From Lichenibacterium ramalinae (GTDB lineage: Bacteria; Pseudomonadota; Alphaproteobacteria; Rhizobiales; Beijerinckiaceae), in assembly GCF_004137085.1 (NCBI RefSeq), contig NZ_QYBC01000003.1, positions 186,001-250,000 of the forward strand: 64,000 bases of DNA, read 5' to 3'. This document shows, piece by piece, positions 7,832-15,751 of the stretch. Numbering within the stretch: the first letter of the stretch is position 1; every line of letters starts with the position of its first letter. The translations under genes and the position numbers were made by a program. Under the pieces are notes generated by a model. It saw nothing but the letters and a program-made list of their open reading frames with translations, was not told where the DNA came from and did no database searches.

Positions 7832-8977
7832 ATGACGCGACCGCCCCGACTGCTCTTCGTCGTCACGGAAGACTGGTTCTTCGTGTCGCATTTCCTGTCC
7901 GTGGCGGCGGCGGCGCGGAGCGCGGGCTTCGACGTGGCCGTGACGGTGCGGCTCCGCGACGAGGCGCTGCGGCGCCGCATCGAGGCCGAGGGCGTCCGCG
8001 TCATCCCGTCCGCCCACGAGCGCGGGCAGTTCGGGCCGCTGGCCATGGTGGGCCATGCCCGGGCCTTCGCGCGGCTGTTCCGGGCCGAGCGGCCCGACAT
8101 CGTCCACCTCGTGTCGGTGCGGCTCATCGTGCTGGCCGGCCTCGGCGCGCTGCTGGCGGGCGTGCCGCGGCGCGTGCAGGCCGTCACCGGCCTGGGGCTC
8201 CTCGGCGCGAGCCGGACCGTCAAGGCGCGCCTGGCCCGCGGGGCGCTGGGCTGGCTGCTGCGCGGGCCGCTCGGCGGGCGGCGGGCGCATTTCGTCTTCG
8301 AGAACCGGGAAGATCCCGCCCTGCTGGGGCTCGACCCGGCCGGCCCCCGCGTCACGGTGGTGGGCGGCGCCGGCATCGATCCCGAGCGCGAGCTCGCCCA
8401 GCCCCTCCCGCCGATGCCGCCGCTCCGGGCGGCCCTGGTGGCCCGCATGGTCCACTCGAAGGGCGTCGACGTCGCCGTGGAAGCGCTGCGCCGGGCCCGG
8501 GCCGCGGGGGCACCGGTGGAACTCTCGCTGTTCGGCGTCCCCGATCCCGAGAACCCGCGCGCCATCCCCGAGGAGCAGCTCCGCCGCTGGTCCGAGGAGC
8601 CCGGCGTGGCCTGGCACGGCCATGCGGGCGACATCGCCGCCGTGTGGCGCCGCCACCACGTCGTGCTGGTGCCCTCGCGCGGGGGCGAGGGCCTGCCGCG
8701 CGCCCTGCTGGAGGGCGCCGCCGCGGCCCGCGCCGTGCTGACCACGGCGACGCCGGGCTGCGCCACCTTCGCGCGCGACGGCATCGAGGGCTTCGTGGTG
8801 CCGCCGGAGGATCCCGAGGCGCTGGCCGACGCGCTCGTGACGCTGGCCTACGACCCGGCGCTGGTCGAACGCTTCGCCGGGGCCGCCCGCGCCCGGGTGC
8901 TCGACGGCTTCACGACCGCGCGGGTCGCGGCCGATTTCGTCGCCGTCTACCGCGGCCTCGTGGGGGCGCCGCGATGA
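7832..8977 (+). CDS. Family 4 glycosyltransferase
   Basis: 381-residue GT-B fold glycosyltransferase. The N-terminal half starts with a Rossmann strand (RLLFVVTEDW) and contains RPDIVHLVSVR and VTGLGLLG, which are common in group-1 transferases working on undecaprenyl-linked or other envelope saccharides. The C-terminal donor domain contains AALVARMVHSKGVD and RGGEGLPRALLEGAAA, the usual E-x7-E nucleotide-sugar region. No signal or membrane segment is evident. No Shine-Dalgarno is obvious before the ATG. The stop overlaps the next gene as ATGA. Donor and acceptor are unknown. Confidence 0.85.
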   Translation: MTRPPRLLFVVTEDWFFVSHFLSVAAAARSAGFDVAVTVRLRDEALRRRIEAEGVRVIPSAHERGQFGPLAMVGHARAFARLFRAERPDIVHLVSVRLIVLAGLGALLAGVPRRVQAVTGLGLLGASRTVKARLARGALGWLLRGPLGGRRAHFVFENREDPALLGLDPAGPRVTVVGGAGIDPERELAQPLPPMPPLRAALVARMVHSKGVDVAVEALRRARAAGAPVELSLFGVPDPENPRAIPEEQLRRWSEEPGVAWHGHAGDIAAVWRRHHVVLVPSRGGEGLPRALLEGAAAARAVLTTATPGCATFARDGIEGFVVPPEDPEALADALVTLAYDPALVERFAGAARARVLDGFTTARVAADFVAVYRGLVGAPR

Positions 8978-9627
8978 CGCCGCTCCGCGACCGGGCGGAC
9001 TTCATCCGGCGCAACACCCGCGTCCTGCCGGTGCCGCAGGTGCCCGAGATCCGCCTGCACCTCGCCGACGACGCGACCGAGCTGTGGCAGAAGACCGAGG
9101 CCGACCTCGGCCTCCTCGACCTGCCCCCGCCCTTCTGGGCCTTCGCCTGGGCGGGCGGCCAGGCGCTGGCCCGCTACCTCGTCGACCGTCCCGAGGCGGT
9201 GCGGGGCGCCCGCGTGCTCGACTTCGCCAGCGGCTCGGGCCTCGTCGCGATCGCGGCGGCCCGCGCCGGGGCGCTCGCCGTCGAGGCCGCCGACATCGAC
9301 GCCTTCGCGCTCGACGCCATCGCCATGAACGCGGCGCTGAACGGCGTGGCGGTGGCGCCGCGGGGCGACGACCTCGTGGGGCGCGACGAGGGCTGGGACG
9401 TGGTGCTGGCGGCCGACATCTTCTACGAGCGCGACACGGCCGGCGCCGTGACGGCCTGGCTCGCCGGGCTGGCGGCCCGCGGCGCGCGCGTGCTGGTGGG
9501 CGACCCCGGGCGCAGCTACTTCGACGCGGCGCGCTTCGAAAGCCTCGCCGCCTACGACGTGCCGGTCATGCGCTCGCTCGAGGATGCCGACGTGAAGCGC
9601 AGCGGCGTGTGGCGCTTCCGGCGTTGA
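8974..9627 (+). CDS. Class I SAM methyltransferase, ETF-beta lysine methyltransferase-like
   Basis: 217 residues. Motif I is VLDFASGSGLVAIAAARAGA, followed by an acidic end of strand 2 (AADID) and the segment LAADIFYERD, which matches the D-x-FY-[DE] signature of the METTL20/ETFBKMT lysine methyltransferases. The N-terminal phrase FIRRNTRVLPVPQVPEIRLHLADDATELWQ is typical of the bacterial homologues. The likely role is methylation of a protein lysine, ETF-beta in studied members; annotations often call such proteins L11 or nicotinamide methyltransferases. It is translationally coupled to the glycosyltransferase gene by an ATGA overlap, though no functional link between them is known to me. 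Confidence 0.8.
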   Translation: MTPLRDRADFIRRNTRVLPVPQVPEIRLHLADDATELWQKTEADLGLLDLPPPFWAFAWAGGQALARYLVDRPEAVRGARVLDFASGSGLVAIAAARAGALAVEAADIDAFALDAIAMNAALNGVAVAPRGDDLVGRDEGWDVVLAADIFYERDTAGAVTAWLAGLAARGARVLVGDPGRSYFDAARFESLAAYDVPVMRSLEDADVKRSGVWRFRR

Positions 9628-9657
9628 CCGGCGGCACGACACGGCCGTGACGGCGCG

Positions 9658-10821
9658 TCAGCCCGTCCCCAGCGCGGCCGCGTAGATGGCCCTGGCGTCG
9701 CCGAGCGTCATGTCGCGCGGGTTGTTCACGAGCAGGCGCGTCTGCTTCATGGCGTCGCCTGCCAGCCGGTCGAGGTCGCCGGCGCCGATCCCGACCGCCG
9801 CCAGCGATGCCGGCACCCCGCAGTCGCGGCAGAGGTCTTCGAGCGCCGCGACGAAACGCTCGGCCGCCTCCGGCACCGGGCAGCCCGCAGCCGCGGGATC
9901 GAGGAGGGGGGCGAGTTCGGCATAGAGGGGCGCCGCCGCCGACAGGTTGAAGCGCATGACGCCGGTCAACACCAGGGCGTTGGACAGGCCGTGCGGCACG
10001 TGGAACAGCGCGCCGATCGGATAGGCCAGGGCATGGACGGCCGCCACCGGCGCGTTGGCGAAGGCCATGCCGGCCAGCGAGGCGCCGAGCAGCATGGCGG
10101 AGCGTGCCGCGAGGTCCCGCCCGTCGCGGCACGCGGCGCGCAGGTTGCCGGACAGCAGCGCCAAGGCCTGGCGGGCGAGCTGGTCCGAGATGGGGTTCTT
10201 GCGGTGGCGGCTGGTATAGGCCTCGATGGCATGCACCATGGCGTCGATGCCGGTGGCGGCCGTGACGGGGGCGGGCAGGCCCAGGGTCAGCGTGGGGTCG
10301 AGGATGGCCCAGTCGGGCAGCAGGCGGCGCGACACCACCCCCTTCTTCTCCTCGGAGGGCGTCGTCACGATGGCGATCGGCGTCACCTCGGAGCCGGTGC
10401 CGGACGTGGTCGGCACCAGCACCAGGGGCAGGCGCTGCCCCTTGGCGATGTCGACGCCGTAGAGCGTTTCGAGCGCCTCGCCGGAGCGCGCCAGGTAGGC
10501 GACGAGCTTGGCGGTGTCGAGCGCGGAACCGCCGCCGATCGCCAGGACGAGGTCGATCCCCTCCGCCCGGGCCTGCGCGGCGGCGGCCTCCACCACGGCG
10601 GCCGGCGGGTCCGCCACCACGCCGTCGAAGACCGAGAGCGCGACGCCGGCCGCCGCCAGGGCCGCCTCGGCGTCGCGCGTCAGGCCGGCGCCGCGCACGC
10701 CCGCGTCGGTCACCAGCAGGACGCGCCGCGCACCGGCCTCCCCGACGATCTCCCCGATGCGGGCCGCCGCCCCCGGCGCGAAGACGAGGTTGGGGCAGGT
10801 TTGAAACGTGAAGGGTGTCAT
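9658..10821 (-). CDS. Iron-containing alcohol dehydrogenase
   Basis: 387 residues, usual length for group III Fe-dependent NAD(P)-alcohol dehydrogenases. The NAD-binding glycine motif IGGGSALDTAK, the segment VPTTSGTGSEVTP and the metal-ligand region GIDAMVHAIEAY with the later HALAYPIGALFHVPHG are all present and intact. It is divergent from an NADP aldehyde dehydrogenase of the GabD type, only 94 bp away. A 4-hydroxybutyrate-like alcohol oxidised in turn to semialdehyde and acid is the simplest reading of the pair, but lactaldehyde-type substrates are equally possible. Confidence 0.88.
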   Translation of the reverse strand: MTPFTFQTCPNLVFAPGAAARIGEIVGEAGARRVLLVTDAGVRGAGLTRDAEAALAAAGVALSVFDGVVADPPAAVVEAAAAQARAEGIDLVLAIGGGSALDTAKLVAYLARSGEALETLYGVDIAKGQRLPLVLVPTTSGTGSEVTPIAIVTTPSEEKKGVVSRRLLPDWAILDPTLTLGLPAPVTAATGIDAMVHAIEAYTSRHRKNPISDQLARQALALLSGNLRAACRDGRDLAARSAMLLGASLAGMAFANAPVAAVHALAYPIGALFHVPHGLSNALVLTGVMRFNLSAAAPLYAELAPLLDPAAAGCPVPEAAERFVAALEDLCRDCGVPASLAAVGIGAGDLDRLAGDAMKQTRLLVNNPRDMTLGDARAIYAAALGTG

Positions 10822-10915
10822 GCGTTGCGCTCCGCCGCGGCATGGATCATGGGTGTCGAGCCCCATTGGCGGCGACCGACCGAGGGCCGTCAACAGATCC
10901 GCGGAGACAGCCAGC

Positions 10916-12409
10916 ATGACCCATGCGACCGACGGCACGAGCGCGGCGCCGCTGCCGCTGAAGGACCCGGGCCTGTTCCGCGAAGCCAACCACGTCGGCG
11001 GGCGCTGGATCACGGCCAGGGACGGCGCCACCATCGCGGTGACAAACCCGGCCACGGGCGCGCTCCTCGGCCACGTGCCGTCGCTGTCGCGCGCCGAGAT
11101 CGGAGACGCGGTCGCGGCGGCCCATGCCGCCCAGGCGGGGTGGCGCGCCAGGACCGCGAAGGAGCGCGCCGCCGTGCTGCGCCGGCTCTTCGAGCTGATG
11201 ATCGACAACCAGGAGGACCTCGCCCGCATCATGACGGCGGAGCAGGGCAAGCCGCTGGCCGAGGCGCGGGGCGAGATCCTGTATGCGGCGAGCTTCATCG
11301 AATGGTTCGCCGAGGAAGCCAAGCGCGTCTACGGCGACACCATCCCGCAGAACGTCTCGGGCCGGCGTATCATCGTGCAGAAGGAGCCCATCGGGGTCTT
11401 CGCCGCCATCACGCCCTGGAATTTCCCCACCGCCATGATCACCCGCAAGGCCGGCCCCGGCTGGGCGGCGGGCTGCACGGGCGTCATCCGTCCGGCCGAC
11501 GACACGCCCTTCTCGGCCCTCGCCATCGCGGTCCTCGCCGAGCGCGCCGGCATGCCGCCGGGCGTGTGCAACATCGTGACGGGCGACGCCTCCGAAAGCG
11601 GCAAGGAACTCTGCGCGAACCCGCTGGTGCGCAAGCTGTCCTTCACGGGCTCGACCCGCGTCGGCGCCATCCTGCTGGCGCAGTGCGCCCCGACCATCAA
11701 GAAGACCAGCATGGAGCTCGGCGGCAACGCCCCCTTCATCGTCTTCGACGATGCCGACCTCGACGCCGCCGTGGCGGGCGCCATGGCGTCCAAGTACCGG
11801 AACACCGGGCAGACCTGCGTCTGCGCCAACCGCTTCCTCGTGCAGGACGGCATCTACGACGCCTTCGCCGCCAAGCTGGTGGAGGCGGTGCGCGCCCTCA
11901 AGGTCGGCGACGGCACGGAGGACGGCGTCACCCAAGGGCCGCTCATCAGCCGCAACGCGCTCGGCAAGGTGCAGCGCCACGTCGACGACGCGGTGAAGCG
12001 CGGCGCCCGCGTGCTGACGGGCGGCGGCGGGCACGCCCTCGGCGGCACCTTCTACGACCCGACGGTGCTGGCCGACGTGCCGCGCGACGCCGACATCTTC
12101 TCGGACGAGACCTTCGGGCCCGTGGCGCCGCTGTTCCGCTTCGGAACCGAGGCGGAAGCCATCGCCATGGCCAACGACACGCCGTTCGGCCTCGCCGGAT
12201 ACTTCTACACCCGCGATGTCGGCCGCGTGTTCCGCGTCGCCGAGGCGCTCGAAGTCGGCATGGTGGGCATCAACGAGGGGATCATCTCGACGGAAGTCGC
12301 GCCCTTCGGCGGCGTCAAGGCCTCGGGCCTCGGCCGCGAGGGCTCGAAATACGGCATCGACGACTACCTCGAGATCAAGTTCCTGTGCCTCGGCGGCATC
12401 GGGGCCTGA
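10916..12409 (+). CDS. gabD: NAD(P)-aldehyde dehydrogenase, succinate-semialdehyde type
   Basis: 497-residue aldehyde dehydrogenase closest in feel to GabD. Catalytic C301 (GQTCVCANR), E267 (MELGGNAP) and N169 (PWNFP) are in place, and SFTGSTRVG is the second nucleotide-binding motif. One departure: the near-invariant lysine of the [VL]KPA motif, which contacts the adenosine ribose or phosphate of the cofactor, is R192 here (VIRPADDTP). The ATG at 10916 has GGAG nine bases upstream. It is transcribed away from the iron alcohol dehydrogenase, with which it may form an alcohol-to-acid pair. The gene symbol reflects family resemblance, and the substrate is not proven. Confidence 0.85.
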   Translation: MTHATDGTSAAPLPLKDPGLFREANHVGGRWITARDGATIAVTNPATGALLGHVPSLSRAEIGDAVAAAHAAQAGWRARTAKERAAVLRRLFELMIDNQEDLARIMTAEQGKPLAEARGEILYAASFIEWFAEEAKRVYGDTIPQNVSGRRIIVQKEPIGVFAAITPWNFPTAMITRKAGPGWAAGCTGVIRPADDTPFSALAIAVLAERAGMPPGVCNIVTGDASESGKELCANPLVRKLSFTGSTRVGAILLAQCAPTIKKTSMELGGNAPFIVFDDADLDAAVAGAMASKYRNTGQTCVCANRFLVQDGIYDAFAAKLVEAVRALKVGDGTEDGVTQGPLISRNALGKVQRHVDDAVKRGARVLTGGGGHALGGTFYDPTVLADVPRDADIFSDETFGPVAPLFRFGTEAEAIAMANDTPFGLAGYFYTRDVGRVFRVAEALEVGMVGINEGIISTEVAPFGGVKASGLGREGSKYGIDDYLEIKFLCLGGIGA

Positions 12410-12421
12410 AGCGGCCCCCCA

Positions 12422-12560
12422 GGTCCCGGGCGGGCGCAATGGGCATCAGCGGGCCGCCCGGTTCCCGGGCGGGCGCAATGGGCATCAGCGGGCCGCCCGG
12501 TTCCCGGGCGGGCGCAATGGGCATCAGCGGGCCCGCCCGGTTCCCGGGCGGGCCCGAGGG
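12422..12560. repeat. GC-rich 39-bp tandem repeat, about 3.5 copies
   Basis: Copies begin at 12422 (38 bp), 12460 (39 bp), 12499 (40 bp, one extra C) and 12539 (partial, diverged). Each contains GGGCGCAATGGGCATCAGC, and the junctions form a hairpin with arms GGGCCGCCCGG and CCCGGGCGGG. It sits between the convergent aldehyde dehydrogenase and AT-hook-like genes, so the array may act as a bidirectional terminator or mRNA 3' end. The small length differences suggest slippage during replication. Confidence 0.85.
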
Positions 12561-12564
12561 GGCT

Positions 12565-13185
12565 TCAGCGCGCCGACGCCGCGGCGCGGGCCAGCTTGCG
12601 CGCCCGCAGCGACCCGGTCTGGCCGGGCTGGGGCGCCGTGCCGAGCACGTAACGCTGGATGATGCTGGAGCGTTCGCGCAGGCGGCTGCGGCGGCTTTCG
12701 CCGTCGGCGGATTCCGCCGGGCGGGCTTCACGCAGCAGGATGGGCTCGGGCCGGGCCGCGACGGGGGCCGGGTCGGCCTCGGCGCGCAGCGGCGCGGCCG
12801 GTGCCGCCGCGGCAGGCGCCTTCATGAAGGCCAGGGCCGCCGCGCTGAGCACGGGCTGGGTCGGCGCGAGGGCGGCGGCGGCGACCTTCGGCTTGTTCTT
12901 GGAGCCGGGCTTCCGGCCGCGGCGCGGACGCTCGACCTCCTCTTCCGCGTCCGCCAGCATCACGGGGATGGCCGGCGCCTCGGCCAGGGATTCGAGGATG
13001 CGGCGGGGCGGTGCGGCGGGGCGGGCCTTCTGCGAGGCTTCGGCGGTGTGGGGCTTGGGCGCAGCGCCGAACAGCATGGCTTCGGCGGCGCCGAACTTGT
13101 CCGGGCCGGCATCGGCCGAAGAGAACGCCGCGCGACTCGTGCCGCGCTTCACTTCGACTGTAAACCTTTTGGGTTGAAACTTCAT
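12565..13185 (-). CDS. Hypothetical protein with AT-hook-like motif
   Basis: 206 residues, rich in Ala, Pro, Arg and Lys and probably largely disordered. The N terminus MKFQPKRFTVEVKRGTSR looks like a conserved core. Residues 88-100 (RRGRKPGSKNKPK) closely resemble the AT-hook minor-groove DNA-binding motif, with K in place of the second P of RGRPP. The C-terminal tail is also basic. I chose the ATG at 13183-13185 because the MKFQPK start looks like a family start; an ATG 16 codons upstream is open but lacks a ribosome site. A nucleoid-associated or regulatory role is possible but unproven. Confidence 0.6.
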   Translation of the reverse strand: MKFQPKRFTVEVKRGTSRAAFSSADAGPDKFGAAEAMLFGAAPKPHTAEASQKARPAAPPRRILESLAEAPAIPVMLADAEEEVERPRRGRKPGSKNKPKVAAAALAPTQPVLSAAALAFMKAPAAAAPAAPLRAEADPAPVAARPEPILLREARPAESADGESRRSRLRERSSIIQRYVLGTAPQPGQTGSLRARKLARAAASAR

Positions 13186-13582
13186 CTTTGTCACACTTTT
13201 GAGGACCGGCCGTCTCGCCATCCGCGCGAGCACTCGGGAGCGCGCCTCTTGGTTCTGGGAAGCTGGAATGTACTGAATTTAGGAGAGTTGATCTCGTCAC
13301 GCAAGATATCATCGTCGACATGGCGCCCGATAGTCTAGGCGCGACTCCACTGTGGATAATGAGAGACTGCGTTGCCGGGGCTCGACCGGCGCCGGGGCGG
13401 GGCCGGCCGCGGAGCTTCGCGCGGGCGAACCCGCTCTCCACAGGGCTGCGGCGGGAGCCTCGGCAGCATCTCGGCCCGCAGGCCGGGGCCGAGACGCAGC
13501 CGCATTGCGACGGTGGAGCACCGCGCAAGTACAGCGGAGGATGCGCCGCCGCCACGACTGCGGCGGGCCGCGTCCCGAGGGT
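13186..13582. other. Intergenic region of 397 bp without a gene
   Basis: No convincing gene on either strand. The part from 13150 to 13330 is clearly less GC-rich than its surroundings, as expected of promoter DNA for the AT-hook-like gene. On the minus strand TTGCGT (13299-13304) and TAAATT (13276-13281) are separated by 17 bp and could be a -35/-10 pair. The remainder is GC-rich, with no strong dyad noticed. Confidence 0.4.
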
Positions 13583-13939
13583 TCAACGGTGGCGCCGGCC
13601 CCGTCCGTCGCGGCGGTCCCGCGTCAGGCGGGTCGGGGCGTGGAAGTCGTCCGGCTTGGTCCGGACCCAGGCCAGGAACTCGGCCAGCTCCGGGTCGGCC
13701 TTGAGGCTCTCGACGTCGCTCAGCCGGCGCGCGATCTCGGCCTCGGAGAAGCGGGCGTGGATGGCGCTGTGGCACAACTGGTGGAGATGGATGGTGCCGA
13801 GCTTGGCGCCGCCCTTCAGCTTCGGCACGAGATGGTGCCGGCTCGCCTTGGCCCCGGGTGGGATGGGCCGGTCGCAGAGCGGGCAGACCGGGGCCGGCCG
13901 GGGCGGGGGCGGCCCTCGTCCCTCGCCGTCGCGCCTCAT
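13583..13939 (-). CDS. Small HNH endonuclease-like protein
   Basis: 118 residues. A zinc-knuckle pair C19-P-L-C22 is followed by RHHLVPK (34-40, the first catalytic His region) and HLHQLCHSAIH (51-61), the usual order of an HNH beta-beta-alpha-metal nuclease core. The C-terminal half contains the helical EIARRLSDVESLKADPELAEFLAWVRTKPDDFHAP region found in stand-alone proteobacterial homologues. Function in the cell is unknown; these small proteins are chromosomal and not linked here to a phage, restriction or toxin module. The ATG at 13937-13939 is preferred because the longer upstream frame is low-complexity. Confidence 0.78.
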   Translation of the reverse strand: MRRDGEGRGPPPPRPAPVCPLCDRPIPPGAKASRHHLVPKLKGGAKLGTIHLHQLCHSAIHARFSEAEIARRLSDVESLKADPELAEFLAWVRTKPDDFHAPTRLTRDRRDGRGRRHR

Positions 13940-14093
13940 ATCGGGAAGTCTTCGCGCCGCGGTGTCATGCGCCTGATCTGGCGCCGCGGCCCCGGCCCCG
14001 CAACTGCGGCAACGCGCCGGGCCGCGGCGCCGAACCAAGCGGGGCGCCGCGGCATTGCCGCTGGCATCAGCAATCGAACGCAGGGGAACTCCA

Positions 14094-14342
14094 ATGGCGT
14101 CCAGCAGCCTCAGCGACAAGGCCATCGCGGTCTTCGCCTTCGCCGCCTATCACGAGCTGTCCTCGGGCGACGCCGTGGTCGACGTGGTCCTCAAGGACGG
14201 GGCCGGGCACGCCGCCGACCCTGCCGCCATCGAGGAACTCGAGACCGCCGGCCTCGCCGAGAAGAAGGGCGAGCGCGCCGCCTTCACCGACAGCGGCAAG
14301 GCCAAGCTGGCCGCCGTCATCGCCGCCATGCGCGGCGCCTGA
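14094..14342 (+). CDS. Small hypothetical protein, 82 residues
   Basis: An 82-residue acidic-to-neutral protein with the sequence SLSDKAIAVFAFAAYHELSSG near its start and a helix-rich alanine/lysine end. I do not know a function. GGGGA lies six bases before the ATG at 14094, which supports this start over an ATG 13 codons upstream. It reads like a small single-domain cytoplasmic protein: no signal peptide, no cysteines and one alternating charged helix (IEELETAGLAEKKGER). Its stop lies 20 bases before the convergent oxidoreductase gene. Confidence 0.7.
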   Translation: MASSSLSDKAIAVFAFAAYHELSSGDAVVDVVLKDGAGHAADPAAIEELETAGLAEKKGERAAFTDSGKAKLAAVIAAMRGA

Positions 14343-14361
14343 CGGGGCTCGGCCTTTCGGA

Positions 14362-15288
14362 TCAGACGCTCCCGGAGCGATTCGCCGTGAGCGAGGTGCC
14401 GTTGGCCTCGGCGATGCGGTCCGACAGGGTCGGCACGTAGTCCTGGCCGTGGCCGGCCGCCACCGGCTGGGCGAAGGCGTTGCGGACGGCGGCGCCGACC
14501 GGGTTGGCGACGCCGAGCGCCTGGGCGAAGCCCGCCAGGTACGTCACGTCCTTGAGGGCGTTGTCGAGCGTGAAGCGGTGCGCCTCGGGGTCGCGCTCGA
14601 TCACGTAGCGCCGGAAGGTCTGGTAGAAGCCGCAGTCCATCCGCCCGCCCGCGATGACGCTGTCGAAGACCGCCGGCGTCAGGCCGGATTTGGCGCCGAT
14701 CATCAGGGCCTCGGAATACAGCGCCGCATAGCCCATCGACAGGAAGTTGTTGAGCAGCTTCATCGTGTGGCCGGTGCCGACCGGGCCGGTCGGGACGACG
14801 CGACCGGCGAAACACGACAGCACGGGCGTGGCCCGCGCCAGGGCCTCGTCGTCGCCCCCCACCATCACGTCGAGCGTGCCCTCCCAGGCGTCCTTCGGCG
14901 TCCGGCTCAGCGGCGCGTCGATCAGCGTGATGCCCTGCGGCGCCAGCGCGGCCGCCAGCCGCCGCGTCACGGCCGGCTCCGAGGTCGAGCAGTCGATGAC
15001 CATCAGGGGCGCCCCGCCCGGCCGCTCCGCCGTCGCGAGCCCGCCGGGGCCGGTCAGCACGGCCTCGACCTGGGGCGAGCCGGTGACGCAGAGCACCACG
15101 ATGTCGGAGCGCCGCGCGAGGTCGGCGAGGCTGTCGGCCTCGGTGGCTCCCCGCCCGAGGAGGTCGTCGACGGCGTCGCGCTTGCGGTGGCCCAGGACCG
15201 TCAGGGGATGGCCCTTCTCGACGATGTTCTTGGCCATGCCGTGGCCCATGAGCCCCACGCCGATGAAGCCGATCCGTTCCTTGGCCAT
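14362..15288 (-). CDS. NAD(P)-dependent oxidoreductase, 3-hydroxyisobutyrate dehydrogenase family
   Basis: 308-residue beta-hydroxyacid dehydrogenase. The N-terminal Rossmann motif GFIGVGLMGHGMAKN, the substrate-binding DAPLSRTPKDAWEGTLDVMVGG loop (family form DAPVSGG) and the catalytic lysine K177 in GTGHTMKLLNN are present. The family oxidises or reduces 3-hydroxyisobutyrate, tartronate semialdehyde or related compounds; the DAPLSRTPKDA variant suggests a substrate other than the canonical ones. GGGAGGA lies a good distance before the ATG at 15286-15288. Neighbours are unrelated, so the substrate stays open. Confidence 0.85.
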   Translation of the reverse strand: MAKERIGFIGVGLMGHGMAKNIVEKGHPLTVLGHRKRDAVDDLLGRGATEADSLADLARRSDIVVLCVTGSPQVEAVLTGPGGLATAERPGGAPLMVIDCSTSEPAVTRRLAAALAPQGITLIDAPLSRTPKDAWEGTLDVMVGGDDEALARATPVLSCFAGRVVPTGPVGTGHTMKLLNNFLSMGYAALYSEALMIGAKSGLTPAVFDSVIAGGRMDCGFYQTFRRYVIERDPEAHRFTLDNALKDVTYLAGFAQALGVANPVGAAVRNAFAQPVAAGHGQDYVPTLSDRIAEANGTSLTANRSGSV

Positions 15289-15585
15289 GTCCGTCCTCCC
15301 GTGCCGCAGCCTCGAGGCTGCCGTTGCAGGTCGATGTTCTGCGCCGCCGCGGCGCGGGAGGGAAGGGGGACGGGCGCCGTCGCACGCGGGTTCCACCCGG
15401 GCGAGCAGGCCGCGCCGCGCCGCCCGGGCCTGCAACCGCCTCCGCCGCGGGCCGGACCGCATCGGGCGTGGTGCGGCCGGCGCCGGACGGAACGTGACCC
15501 CTGGCGCGGTTGCGCGCCCTCGGCCTATGGTGGCGTTTCGGCGAGGGATCAGCCGGCCCTAGATGATCCGCGAGGGAGGTCCGCC

Positions 15586-15726
15586 ATGGCGAGTGGTGAG
15601 CAGCGCAGCAACAAGGAAAAGAAGAAGCCCAAGAAGGACGCCAAGGCCAAGACGGCCGCGGTGCCGGCCGCGAGCCTGATGTCCAAGGGTCAGACCGAGC
15701 CGATCTCGACCAAGAAGAAGGGCTGA
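15586..15726 (+). CDS. Small lysine-rich protein, 46 residues
   Basis: A 46-residue basic protein, about 30 % lysine, with KEKKKPKKDAKAK near the N terminus and a C-terminal KGQTEPISTKKKG. A strong ribosome site (GAGGGAGG) seven bases before the ATG argues that it is real. It has no recognisable domain and is probably disordered; proteins of this type occur widely in Hyphomicrobiales with no known role. It lies 25 bp from the convergent amine-oxidase-like gene. Confidence 0.7.
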   Translation: MASGEQRSNKEKKKPKKDAKAKTAAVPAASLMSKGQTEPISTKKKG

Positions 15727-15751
15727 CGGCGGGCGCGGGCGGCGCCGCCGC

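Noticed and set aside
12422-12560. Possible CRISPR array
   Set aside because: The units follow each other directly with no unique spacers, the repeat is nearly pure GC, and no cas gene is present.
12375-12731. Repeat protein with PLMPIAPAREPGG units on the minus strand
   Set aside because: It is only a translation of the 39-bp tandem repeat, overlaps the start region of two better genes and has no ribosome site.
9991-13338. Plus-strand open frame of 1115 codons
   Set aside because: It runs antisense to the iron alcohol dehydrogenase and out of frame through the aldehyde dehydrogenase, is low-complexity and Arg/Gly-rich, and has no domain. Such frames arise from high GC content.
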